Assembly: GCF_025698545.1 (NCBI RefSeq)
Contig: NC_068576.1
Span: 50,564,390-50,628,389 of the forward strand
Length of the DNA stretch: 64,000 nt
Direction: 5' to 3'
Source of the DNA: Gossypium raimondii
Lineage: Eukaryota; Streptophyta; Magnoliopsida; Malvales; Malvaceae
Every line of letters begins with the position of its first letter. The first letter of the stretch is position 1. The position numbers and the translations under genes are program-made. Below are positions 19,722 through 30,874 of the stretch, one piece after another. The notes beneath the pieces are model-generated. The model was given only the letters and a program-made list of their open reading frames with translations, searched no databases and was not told the origin of the DNA.

Positions 19722-22700
19722 ATGGATGGAAAAAGAATCGAGGGCAATGAAGTTTATGCTTTAGAAATGTGTTTAAGTATTCTCCTATTTGCTCCGATTG
19801 TTGTGTCACAACTAATACCGGTAGATAAATCCAAAGTAGAAGCTTGGTTTAACGGCATTATCAAGCCAGTTAAGGAAAGAGGTAAAACCTTATACCCTGA
19901 ATTGGTTAAGGCAGAGACAGAACCTAGAATCATAATGGTGATGCAAGATGGGGATGGAGAATTCGATAACATAACCAAAGCCATCGAGAGTGTTCCATTA
20001 GGCAACGCCAAACGCGTGATTATATCCATCGGACCTGGATCTTACAAAGAGAAAATTAGAATTGAAAGAAATAAGCCTTTCATTACATTGTTAGGAGATC
20101 CTAAAAAACATGCTAAATTTGACATTTGATAGAACCGCCAAGCAGTATGGAACCATAGATAGTGCCACTCTTACTACTGAGAGTAGTTACTGTAATAGGC
20201 CAATTTAGCCCAGGCTCACAAAAAAAAAAAACCCAAAATAATAAAATAAAGTCCAAGTGCAGTAAAAAATTATATCATTTGGCCCGATCGGAATGTCCCA
20301 TTTCTTGAAAAGGTTGAAGGTCCATCTACAAGCTTGACGCATATGGAAACATAAGCTTCAAGGATATGCAATCTTAGATATGATATGCAATCTTAGAAGA
20401 TATGATTTTGTAATATTAGAGATTTAATTTGTGGATACCCTTTAATCTTAGCCGTTGATGTAATTGATCTGTACCGTTGGATTTGGGGAGGCTCAACTAT
20501 AAATAGAGGCCTCTCCCTTCATTGTAAAATACTGGAGTTTGGAGCAATAATAATTCTTAAGAGCATTCACTCAAATTTCTCCCTCTCTTGCGTTCTTATT
20601 TTCTGTGGGTTGCTCTTATTTTGTTCTTCGTTCATCTTCGTTTCTTTTTAAGTTGCTTTCATTTGAGTTGGATTTTGGTGGAGGAATTTCGATGAATCTT
20701 CATATTGTGAGAGTTGGGCTGACTTAAGCATTTATTTTAACCTTTTTTATTTATCCTTTTAATTGTTTAATCATTAATTATTCTTTTACTTTTATTCATT
20801 TATTTATCCATCAACTTTCTTATTTACATATTGTTTATTCATTTAACCATTCTTATCATTCTTTTATTTTCTTCCATTAATTATATACTTTATTTGTTTT
20901 TAATATTATGTCACACATGTTGTTTATTTTTAAAACTCGTGTTATAAATCATCCATTTTAAATTGTTTGATTATTTGCTTTAAATTTTTTTCCATATATT
21001 ATCAATTGCAATTTTTTATACTATCTATTTTATATACCATTTATTTTAAGATGTTTTGTGTATAACTTGTTCTAAATTCCTTATTACACAATTTTTATTT
21101 TTAAACTCATTTATATATTATTACTTTATATATTACCTATTTTCATTTTTTATATATTATTTATTCCAAACTTATACATATATTACCTATTTTTTATATA
21201 TAATTTTTTATTGAATTGTATATTATTGATTTCAAATTTCTTTTTCCTTATTATTCATTTTCAAATTCATTATTTTTAAATTTGTTTACATTTTATTTTG
21301 TCGTATATTTTTTTTATACTCTTTGTTTTGAATTCATTGGTCTTTGATTATTGATGTTATTATTTAAATAATTGCCATTATGTGTTTTATAAATTGTTTA
21401 TTTGTATTTTAATATTGTCATTTTTTTCTCAAAGTTAGTACGCATCGTTTTAATATTGCGTTAATTTTCCCCAATTTTAAAAAAGAAAACTTTTAAAAAT
21501 AAGGCAATATTCGGTACTTTGGAGCTTTGAGAAAATCGTGCCCTGACTTACTGGGTTTTGATTTTTTTGATCCAAATAACCGAATATCCTTTTTAAACTT
21601 TAATGCATGAGACAAGCTTAGTTTCGAGGGTTAAAATGTCGTATTCTAACTTATTGGATGTGACATCTTATTACTTCGGGACAATGAGGTCTTAATATAA
21701 AATTCAATTTATTCAGGTTTTTAAAGAGGATCGTATTTTAAAATCTTTTCAAATTTTTGACATTAGGACGTTAATTAATCAATTAGGTACCAAATTTTGG
21801 GTGTTATAAGAGTGCTAATTCTTCCTCGTGTGTAACCGACTCCCAATCCCGTTTTCTCAAATTTTGTAGACCAAAATTATTATTTTAATAAATCAAAATG
21901 TTTTATTAAAATGATTAATCTCAAGGTGACCCGATCACACCTCGGAAAAAGATTGTTGGCGACTCCATTTTCGTTTTAAAAGTCGACCACGTTTTTCAAA
22001 ATAAAAATGGTTTTGACAGTTACTTTGTGGGTGCCAATCTCAATATAGTGGTAAGTTAATGTAGAGTTTAGACATCCATGATCTGTCCTTTATTGAATTG
22101 ATTATTAAATGGTTTTTTTATGGTGGCATGTTATGCATATACAACAATGCTCCTAGGCCAGATGGGAAAATGGTAGGAGCATAAGCAGTTACTTTGAGAG
22201 TCTCCGGCGATAGGTCAGCTTTTTCTAACTGTAAGATCATTGGCTTCCCGGACACTTTGTGTAATGATAGTGGCAACCATTTCTTTAAGGATTGCCATAT
22301 TCGTGGCACTGTTGATTTTATTTTTGGAAGCGGGACATCTTTATATCTGGTATTAATATGCTTAAAACGTGAAATATAATGTATTATACCCCCATATATA
22401 TATTTGACAAGTAAAGTGGGATGCAGAACTCGAAAATATTCGTGGAAGGAGATCTAGAACGAGATCCAAAAATGGCAGTAATTACAGCACAAGCGAGAGA
22501 AAGTTCATCAAAAGACACGGGTTATTCATTCGTGCATGGCAGAATTATAGGAACAGCGAAGGACATATTTTTGGGAAGGGCTTGGAAGAGCAGTCCGAGG
22601 GTTGTTTATTCTTATACTGAAATGGATGAAATCGTCCATCCCGGTGGATGGTCTAGTAATCACCAACCTGGACGAGCCGAGTAAGATAATACTCAACCTT

Positions 22701-22957
22701 ACAACATTACATGCCTACAAGTAAACTAATATTTCCCAACTTATTGATAAATTTATTAAGATATATAATGTGAGAATGGTTTGACACGCAGAACTGTGTA
22801 CTACAAAGAATACAAATGCACGGGGAAAGGCGCAACTCCCGCTACACGAAAGAAATTCGTCAAACAACTATCGGGTGCGGAAGTTGAACCATTCTTGATT
22901 CTTGACTATGTTGAAGGTACCAAATAGTAGCTTCATCCTCCAATAGTACCTAAATAA
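19722..22957 (+). pseudogene. PME copy B, full-length but inactivated pectinesterase
   Basis: The four-exon layout is the same as in copy E: exon 1 at 19722-20190 plus 22024-22050, exon 2 at 22143-22349, exon 3 at 22427-22680 and exon 4 from 22792 to a TAA at 22955. An extra A in GATCCTAAAAAACATGC shifts exon 1. A 1,828-bp solo LTR sits in exon 1. The intron-1 acceptor reads AC instead of AG. In exon 2 the catalytic Gln of the QAVALR motif is TAA, and GFQDTL has become GFPDTL. In exon 4 a Trp codon is TAG (22925-22927). Exon 3, with LGRAW, is otherwise intact. Family function: secreted pectin methylesterase. This copy cannot encode it. Confidence 0.93.
20191..22018 (+). mobile_element. Solo LTR S1 in PME copy B exon 1
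   Basis: 1,828 bp from TGTAATAGGCC to TTTTGACA, flanked by a perfect 5-bp TSD GTTAC (20186-20190 and 22019-22023). A TATA box TATAAATA lies at 20498-20505, giving + orientation. The last 200 bp (about 21820-21990) resemble the end module of the Tat-like LTR (about 2790-2960), so a related lineage is likely. No internal coding region remains, consistent with LTR-LTR recombination. Confidence 0.92.
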
Positions 22958-23100
22958 TTCATTCATTCCCAACTTATTCACGCGGGCAACATATCCTCAT
23001 AGTATTGGTAATTTAAGCAGACCCTCGTCTACCTCTTTGCCGGAAGGAAATAACTAACTTTCTATTTATTTCATTTTATTTTCCCTTCCCATTGCTTGTA
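22958..23100 (+). other. PME copy B 3' flank, left part
   Basis: Continues the shared PME downstream sequence up to CCATTGCTTGTA, where solo LTR S2 interrupts it. The flank resumes at 26211. Confidence 0.7.
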
Positions 23101-26100
23101 TGTAACACCCCTATACCTGGTTTGACAAAAGGAAGCTGATATAGGAATATTACATTTGGTGCCAAAGTGATTTTGGCTAATCACTAATAAATTTGAACAT
23201 TATAAAAAATAAAGTTTTCATTAAATTATTCAATATTATCATTCTCAATGTTCAGGTACATTTCTGGATATCCTACTATGCCTGGAAATGTTTAAAATAT
23301 GACTTTTGCGCAAAACATGGGCAAAGTATCGATACCTTTGGCCTAAGTATCGATACTTTTCCTTCATTATAGATACCAACATAAAAATCGATACCAAAAG
23401 TGCATTCTGTTTTGGAATTTTTCAAAATCAAGCTCTAGGTATCGATACCTTACCCTTAGGTATCGATACCTTAAGTGAATTTTTGGACAAAACAGTTGGA
23501 AAAAATTTTTAAAAACCCCCTGCGTTGTTTTCAAGCCATTTCAAAGTTTAAAACCAATTCAAAACAATCCCAAATCAACCTTATTTAACATATATTAAAT
23601 TAATTATGCATGTATGCATTTAGATTTTAATAATTCAATGCAAATATCACCAAAGTTCTTCTTTAGACTCTAAAATAAGTAAATTTTCATAACTTATATT
23701 TTAGTTATTACTACTTGGAACAAAAATCATTAAATCCCTTAATTCCCAATATCTCATTTCTTTGTTTATTTATCATATTACATCCCAATTTCTTATTATC
23801 ATATTCATTTGTAATCTTTTACTTATTTCACAATTTAGTCCTTAAGTCCTCAAATCGACCTATAAAATTACTATTATTTTTAATACATGTATCATGTTTT
23901 TCATTTAGTATAAATTTTCATAATTCCATCACTATTTCTTTCACAATTTATTTTTACATATTTAACTTATTAGTATTGTCTTTCTTATACTCCCTCAAAT
24001 ACATTCAATTTACTTATGTCTTCACTTTACTGATTCAAAATTTCAAACATTAATCGGAGATAAACCTTTACCTTGTAACAAAAATTGTTTACCTTTTTAG
24101 TAGAGGCCCAATAGACTAAACAGAACACTTAGGATATACAGAACTGATACAGAGGTGCTCTAGTAGGTACCTAAATGCAAATCACTAAGCACTAAAGTGC
24201 AAAACAGTAGGCACTAAGCACTGAAGTGCAAAACAGTAGGCACTGAAGTGTAGAATGATAAGCACCGAAGTGCGAAACGGTATGCGCTAAAGCATAAGAC
24301 GATAAGCGCGTTAAAATTTCCTTAATGGCATGCCATCTATATCCCAATAGTTTTAATCTCGTCTACTTGGGAAAATGATATCATGCACACATATCACTTT
24401 TACACTTTCACATAATGCTTTTACATGCTTTACAATTTAGTCCTTGTAACAATAATCCATATACTTATATCTTCACTATCTTTAATACATGTAATATATC
24501 TCTAAACTCAATATTCATCTATAATTCACTAATAATCCTTATCATGCATTTACATATCACTTTTATATATTCGCAATTTAGTCATTAGCACAATATTTCA
24601 TGTAGCAATATATTTTACTTTTAATAACACATATAACATAATTTAGTACTTATTAATATTCCAAAATTCACCACAACATCAATTTTTCTCATTTTAAGTG
24701 TTATGCGCTTCACTTTTCTATTTCTAATATGAATTTTCCCAAATTTACGATTTAACCTTTAATTTCCAAAACTTAGGAAATAATTGTAGTTTGGATTACA
24801 AAATTCATATATTCTTGTATTTTTCACTATGTGATTTATTATCAATATTTTCTTGTAAACTCTTATAACTTTCCAATTTAATCACCTTTTATCATAAAAG
24901 TTCTCTATTCATTATTAAATAAATTTTCTTTCATATCTAACTTAATTCACATAATTAATTCCACCATCTCATTTTCCACATCAAATTTCTATGTATTTCA
25001 CTTGTATTATTTCCACCACATGTATTTCTCAAGTCTTTTAATTTAGTCCTTATTTCCATAAAATTTCACATTTTCCCATAATTTCACTTCTCTAACACTT
25101 TGTATATTTTTTGCTATCACATAACCCAACTATTATACTTTTATTATAATTTCCTACTTCACATGATAAATTATTTCACACTATTTTTTTTACTTAATTA
25201 CCACTTAGTTTACAAAGATCACATTTTAATCCTTAAATAACAAGAAAATTCACGGGTACTTACCTCTTTTCTATCAAAATCTCTTGTTTTGCTCTTCTCC
25301 TACCACTTGATTCACTTACTCAACTTCTGTCTCCATCAACATGTCAAAAGCACAATATTTCCTCATGAGAAATCTTTATTTTAACACCATTTTTATGCTT
25401 TTCTATCACTACTAAACTTAAAAATAATATAAAACCTTAACATCCATGCCTTATTCTCTTGAAACCAAACTTTAACTTGACTTTCTCTCTAACTTGATAT
25501 TCTAGCTCTCCATAGTCTCCTTATTATTTTTCTCTCTTGGTGGCCATAAAAATTCTGAGTGAAAATGGTGAATTTTTGGTGAAATGACCAAATTGTAAAG
25601 AAAAGAAAATTTCTTTCTTTCTTCTTCTTCTCATGTTGGAAGCATGGAAAGATGAAGACTTCCTTATATACTAAGTAAAAATTAATAAAATATAAATAAA
25701 TGTCAAATCAAAATATTAATAAACTAATATTTATCTATTTAATTAATCTAAAATATCACCATCATCATTACTCTTCAAAATTATCTTTCTTGCTAAATGA
25801 CCAAACCCTTATGATCCTTCAAAATTCCTCCATTAAATCATCACTCATTTTAGTAAAATTACGATTTAATCCCTCATACTTTTTCCACTTATTCAACTTG
25901 GTCCTAATTCATCCATTTTCCTTAGTTTTTAGATCCTTCCACCCTTAAAATATTTGTCTTATTGGTCCTTCAACTTTTCCATATTTACACTTTAACCCCT
26001 CAAATTTTAAGTATTTACTCTTGGGCAACAAAATTTTTCTCACTTTTGCAATTTAGTCCTTTCTTGAATTAATACATCATAATATACTTCCTAAGCAGAT

Positions 26101-26209
26101 TTTGTTGACATAACTCAAATTTTCCCTTTTTTGTCACTTTATTTCCTTATTTTACTGTATTAAGGATAATAACTCACTTTTGCACTGTAGTGACTTTCAA
26201 GGTGTTACA
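23101..26209 (-). mobile_element. Large solo LTR S2 of a Del-like gypsy family
   Basis: 3,109 bp with ends TGTAACACCCC and GGTGTTACA. The interrupted PME flank reads GCTTGTA | element | TCGCATTTTAAC against GCTTGTATTTTAAC in other copies, so a TSD of TTGTA/TCGCA with two transitions is likely. The start resembles the LTRs at 41124 and 48073, which belong to minus-strand elements; that is the basis for the strand. It holds palindromic GGTATCGATACC motifs (23326-23475) and a short minisatellite (24164-24308). It has no coding region; the small frames are AT-rich chance ORFs. Confidence 0.75.
24164..24308. repeat. Minisatellite with GCACTGAAGTG units
   Basis: Repeats of about 22-27 bp around AAGCACTGAAGTGCAAAACAGT, at least five imperfect units. 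Each has an inverted core (CACT..AGTG). It lies inside solo LTR S2. Confidence 0.7.
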
Positions 26210-26210
26210 A

Positions 26211-26434
26211 TCGCATTTTAACAAATAGTCAAATATCAATAAGAAGTAGAATTTAGTATTGTTTTTATTAATAGTAATGATGTTGAGATTCGTCATTTTC
26301 TAAAAATCCATCATATCAAGTTAAAATTAGGTAATAATATCCATCATATATCCAAGTTCACTGATTCAATAAGTCAAGCTGATTTCACAAACTTTCATAT
26401 TTTATCAAATAAATGGATAATGAGTGTATATTTG
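26211..26434 (+). other. PME copy B 3' flank, right part
   Basis: Resumes the shared downstream sequence (TTTTAACAAATAGTCAAATATC) and runs to the Del-like LTR P3. Confidence 0.65.
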
Positions 26435-27728
26435 TGTAAGAGCCCATTTTTAGTGGTGTCAGAAATAGTGGATTCGAGACACGATTCCAACCAGTTAATA
26501 TTTTAATTATTTATTTAGTATTTATAAGGTTATTTTAGAGTCATGTCAAATTTTGGTTAGAAATTTTAACATTTAGATAATTAATTAAATAAAAGGACTA
26601 AATCATAAAAATTTATTCGCTATTGATTAAATGTGCTAAATATGGATAATGACATGACCAAATGGTTTTAAATGGAAATTATGCCAAGGATGTTTAGTTG
26701 GAAAGTTTTATACATGCATTTTAGTTTATATTATATGTTTATTTTAAGGGTAATATAGTAATTAAGTAATTAATAACATAAACAAATAAGTAAAAGTTAT
26801 CATCTTCCTCCTTTCTTTTGTCTTGACACCGAAAACACCATAGCCAAACTTAAGAAGCTTTCGACCAAGTTAAATTGTGTGCATGTAAGTATTTTGTAAC
26901 TCATTTTTCATGATTTTTACGTTTTTGATATCATTGTAGCTTAATCTAACTAACCTAGGGACTAGTTCGTAAAGCTGATAAATGTTTTGAGTTACGCCAC
27001 TAATGAACTTTGATGTTTGATGATAGATTTATAAGCTTGAAAGTTAAATATGAATATTTCGTAAAGTGATTTTGGTTAGTTTTAAAGTTTAAGGACTAAG
27101 TTGTTAAAATAACAAAGTTTTATTAAATATTTGTAAAAATCTGTTAAATATGGGCTATATGTGAATTAGAAAAGATTCAGCTGCTCTTGTTTGGGTTAAT
27201 TTGTAATTTTATTAAAAGTTTTGGGTCTAGGGACTAAATTGAATAAAAGGTAAAAGTTTTGGGTAAAAGTGCTAAATGGCGATTGATGGTCAAATATGTG
27301 GATTAAAGTATTTTATGGTATTTAGATAGGTTAATTGAATAAATTATTATATTTAGATCAAGAAATAAATTAGTCGGTTGATATTCGTGGGAAAAGAAAA
27401 GTCATCGAGTAGTCGTCGTTGAGTGTTGATAGCTATCGTATTTTGGTAAGTTCGTATTGCATTCATTAATTTTTTAAATGTCTTAATTAATTATGTGTTT
27501 GGTTATATGAATTTGAATGATGCTATGATCTATTGAATGGTAATAAAATGAAACGATAATGGATTGAAGTGTAAAGTTTAAACATGTGATGATCTCAGAA
27601 AAAACAAGATACACTCGTGTGAACTTAGAGAATAGCCATCAGTATGGTGTCCATCACTGGTACATAGTACTGTAAACTATAATCACTAGTACAAAGTACT
27701 TGAAACGCCCTAATGATATGTCATTTGA
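26435..27728 (+). mobile_element. Del-like LTR, 5'-complete but truncated (P3)
   Basis: Starts TGTAAGAGCCC at the same point of the PME flank as P1 and P2, and extends about 1.3 kb. It stops near 27728, where a fragment of PME exon 4 begins, so its 3' end and the intervening DNA were lost by a rearrangement. No coding sequence. Confidence 0.6.
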
Positions 27729-27935
27729 ACTTAGTGAACCATTCTTGGTCTTGACTATGTTGAAGCTACCAAATGGTTGCTTCCTCCTCCTATAGTACCT
27801 AATTCATTCATTCATTCCCAACTTATTCACGCGGATAGCATATCCTCACAGTATTGGTAATTCAAGCAAACCCTCATCTACATCTTCGCCAGATTGAAAT
27901 AACTAGCCTTTTATTTATTTTATTTTATTTTCCCT
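27729..27935 (+). pseudogene. PME copy C1: end of exon 4 and 3' flank
   Basis: From 27736 the sequence reads GAACCATTC and continues as PME exon 4 (…ATKWLLPPP region) to about 27805, followed by the shared 3' flank to about 27935. The usual TAA after CCTAA is altered. Everything upstream in the gene is missing. Confidence 0.75.
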
Positions 27936-28272
27936 TAGGATTTGTACTTAGGATTATTATTCAATGATCATGGGTGTCCCAAGTCCAAATGTCATGTATT
28001 TGGTAAAAATTTTATTCAATGTATGCTCATTAATGGCGATCAACTACAAAATGCTCGGTTTGAATTATAGCAAAGCTTGCACCAAGAATTATGCAAATGA
28101 GTGGCAATGCGAGGAATCCTCCCAGGCTTATTTTTCAATATGTTTTCGTCGCCAATTTATCTTATAGATTGGAGTCACTTAGAATGTAAACACAATATCA
28201 ATAATCAATAATAATAATAAATAAAATAAACATATTACTCTTTTATTAAAAGGAAAAAAGAATAAGAAGGAA
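27936..28272 (+). promoter_or_regulatory. Upstream region of PME copy C2
   Basis: Matches upstream DNA of copies B, D and E, beginning CTTAGGATTATTATTCAATG. The TATA box has become TATAGATT (28163-28170). It directly follows the 3' flank of C1, a head-to-tail PME junction. Confidence 0.6.
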
Positions 28273-28309
28273 ATGGATGGAAAAATAATTGAGGACAGTG
28301 AAGTCTTTC
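28273..28309 (+). pseudogene. PME copy C2: first 12 codons of exon 1
   Basis: ATGGATGGAAAAATAATTG encodes the same start as copies B and D. Similarity ends near 28309, where an Athila-like LTR fragment begins. Only the start of the signal-peptide region is left. Confidence 0.75.
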
Positions 28310-29000
28310 TTTTCTGAACAACTAATCCTCTAAGAGAACCCTACAAAATAGTTAACTAATCATACCTCCACTCGTTAATCCCCCATAAGAGGATTAGTTC
28401 CTCATGGATCTCATAACAAATATAAGCTTGATAGAAAGAGTAGACATAAATAATAATTCAAGAGTATAAAGTTTAAAAGGAGCCAGATTTGTATTAAAAT
28501 TGAATGCAACATCCTCACAGAGTTTGATTATGTTTCACAAATATGATTTCTCCCACAAAATCAAATAACAAGAACTAAAATAAACCTAAAGCCTAAGAAA
28601 AGAGAAAAACTAAAGACTAAATTTAAGAAGAAAATTATAAAATACGAAAGTTGTCCACAACATGTGTTAATTGAGTCTATTTATAGACTTTAAGTGGTCG
28701 TATTCCTTAACCGTAGGTCAGCTGCAATCCTCGTGCCTAATGTTTGATTGTGCGGGCCAAAACGACCCTGGCTCTTAATTATTTCTCGTACAAAGATGAT
28801 GTCGCGACGTACCAGGTCTTGTGTCACGACATCAAGGACAATATGCTCTATCTTCAGTGTGTCTTCAGGGGTGTGTCGTGACATCCTCAGGCTGTGTCGG
28901 GACACTGAAGGCAGTCTTGAAACCCGTCTATTTTGTTCCCGATGTTTTGACATCTAGCTCTCCATGTTGCAACATAGCAACCAGTATCAAGTTAGTGATC
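28310..29000 (-). mobile_element. Athila-like LTR fragment (X3)
   Basis: Third copy of the family at 3439 and 18656, with an inverted TATA-type box near 28676 and TGTCGCGACG-type motifs (28800-28900). It meets an oppositely oriented copy near 29000. Confidence 0.5.
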
Positions 29001-30000
29001 TGCCGTAATTTTGTGTAGCAGATTAAACTAAATTCCACACTTTAGGAGCTTGAAAGCAAGCATTTTTGTTAGGTTTTAATTATGTTTTCGTAAGTTTCTT
29101 TAAAGTTAATAAAATGTTCAAATTGAGTCTTTTATTGACCTTAAAGGCTGAATAAGGCCTAAAGGTGAGCTAATGAACTTTATAAGTGTGCAGGAGACCA
29201 TTAGAAGGCGTACTAAACCGATATTGGTTACTCTGTCGCAACACAGAAGGATCAATGTCGCAACATAGGAAGCAAAATGGAGAAATCATGTGACTAGATT
29301 CGATGTTGCGACACAGCCTAAGGGTGTCACAACATACCCCTGACGATATCCCAAGAATTGTATATTGACTCCTATGTCGCGACACAGGTCCTAATGAGTT
29401 GTGACATCGGCTGTCGACGAAAATTAACACGAGTCAGGGGGCATTTTAGTTTAGTTTAAAATTAACACGAAAATTAACACGAGTCAAGGGGCAGGGTTAA
29501 GGACGACAACCACCTGAAATCTATAAATAGGCTCATTTATTACATGTTATGGACACCAATTGCTTAGTTTAGAATTATGCTTTTAATTTCAGTTTAGTTT
29601 TCCTTTCTTCTTAGGTTTTTAAATTTATTTTCAAATTGTTCTTTGTTTATCTCGATAAGATCTTATTTGTAGAGACAATCAAACTTATGGATTCATTTCA
29701 TTCTTAATACAAATCAGGCGTTTTCTTAAACTCTATACTTCGATTCATTCATCATGTTTAATCTTTCTATCGATTCTATATTCTTCATGAAAACCATGAG
29801 GAACTAATCCCTCTATGGAGGATTAGCGAGTGAAAGTATGACCAATTAATTGTTTTGTAGGTTACACAACGGCTCAACTGTTTGGGAAAAGAAAGGCCTA
29901 AAACCCTAAGATCTCTTGGGTACGATCCTCGAAGTACTCACCTACTCCGTTGTAACTATATTACAACTGGACCCGTATTCTTGCGAATACCACCTCATCG
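29001..30000 (+). mobile_element. Athila-like LTR (X4), opposite orientation
   Basis: Inverted relative to X1-X3. The TATA-type box CTATAAATAGG is at 29521, and the downstream landmark GGATTAGCGAGTG near 29821. The right part (GGTACGATCCTCG, 29920 on) resembles the 3' end of such LTRs. It forms a head-to-head inverted repeat with X3. The 86- and 97-residue frames are not genes. Confidence 0.5.
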
Positions 30001-30054
30001 ATATATCTTTTACTGCAGTATTCACACTCTAGACGTTAGTATATCCAGAGGCAG

Positions 30055-30262
30055 CCAATTAGCACGCCTTCTAATGGTCACTTACACAGTCGCAAAGTAT
30101 ATTAGGTCACTCTTAGGCCTCATTCGACCTATAAGGTCAATAAAAGACTCAATTTACACATTTTATTATATTTAACTAAAATTGCAAAAATGTAATTAAA
30201 ACTTAACCAAAATGCTTGTGTTCAAACTCCTAAAGTGTGTAAACTAGCTTAATATACTACAC
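30055..30262 (-). mobile_element. Athila-like LTR fragment (X5)
   Basis: Matches 4160-4385 in X1 (landmarks GCCTTCTAATGGTC and AAAATGCTTG). It joins a gag remnant on its right. Confidence 0.5.
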
Positions 30263-30269
30263 TGAATTA

Positions 30270-30432
30270 CGACAAAACAAAGGTACAATTCACCGACATA
30301 TTTCTTTTGAAACTCGGACTGAAAGAGCATCCAAATAATCTGATCCACTGGCACATGTCGAATGATTGTTAACCACCACTGGTATTCCTCTTCTTTAATA
30401 AGAGATACTAAGCATGTAACACACTCGTGCAA
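30270..30432 (-). pseudogene. gag fragment of a gypsy element
   Basis: The frame contains SLIKEEEYQWW and FQSEFQKKYVGE. It aligns with the gag core of the Del-type element at 50926-51168 (SLLKEEAYSWW, FQNEFKNKYVGR). Only about 50 residues of the capsid-like region remain. The residues after VGE diverge from the 50926-51168 gag. Confidence 0.6.
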
Positions 30433-30874
30433 TTAACATTTCAACTGTTGCAGGACTATTATTAGCATTCTATTTAAAGTAAATAGAAATTTAGGTTTGA
30501 ATTAATTTTATAAATAATAATTTTAGATAGTCCATTCCACATTATTTTTATAAATAATAGAATCAAATATCAAAATATACACTCATTATCCACTTATTTG
30601 CTAAAATATAAAAGTTTGTAAAATCAAGTTGGATATGATTGGTTAGTTTAAAAAAAATGACAAGTATCCACATTCTTGCTACTAATAGAAATAATATTGA
30701 ATTTTGCTTCTTATTGACATTTGGCTATTTGTTAAAAATACAAACCATAGGAAGGAAAAATAAAATAAAAAAAGGCTGTTATTTCCACCCGCTGAAAAGG
30801 TAGACGAGGGTCTGCTTGAATTACTACTACTGTGAAGATATGCTGCCTACATGATTAAGTTTCCAATGAATGAA
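30433..30874. other. Spacer and PME copy D 3' flank
   Basis: 30433-30570 is AT-rich and unassigned, with a short repeat of TTATAAATAATA. From about 30590 it is the inverted PME 3' flank, matching 18311-18551. At about 30575-30590 the point where P1-P3 LTRs start in the other copies is uninterrupted. Confidence 0.55.

Noticed and set aside
23101..26209. MULE or other DNA transposon with 9-bp terminal inverted repeats (TGTAACACC/GGTGTTACA)
   Set aside because: The ends are those of Del-type LTRs seen elsewhere in the window, and a 5-bp rather than 9-bp target duplication fits better.
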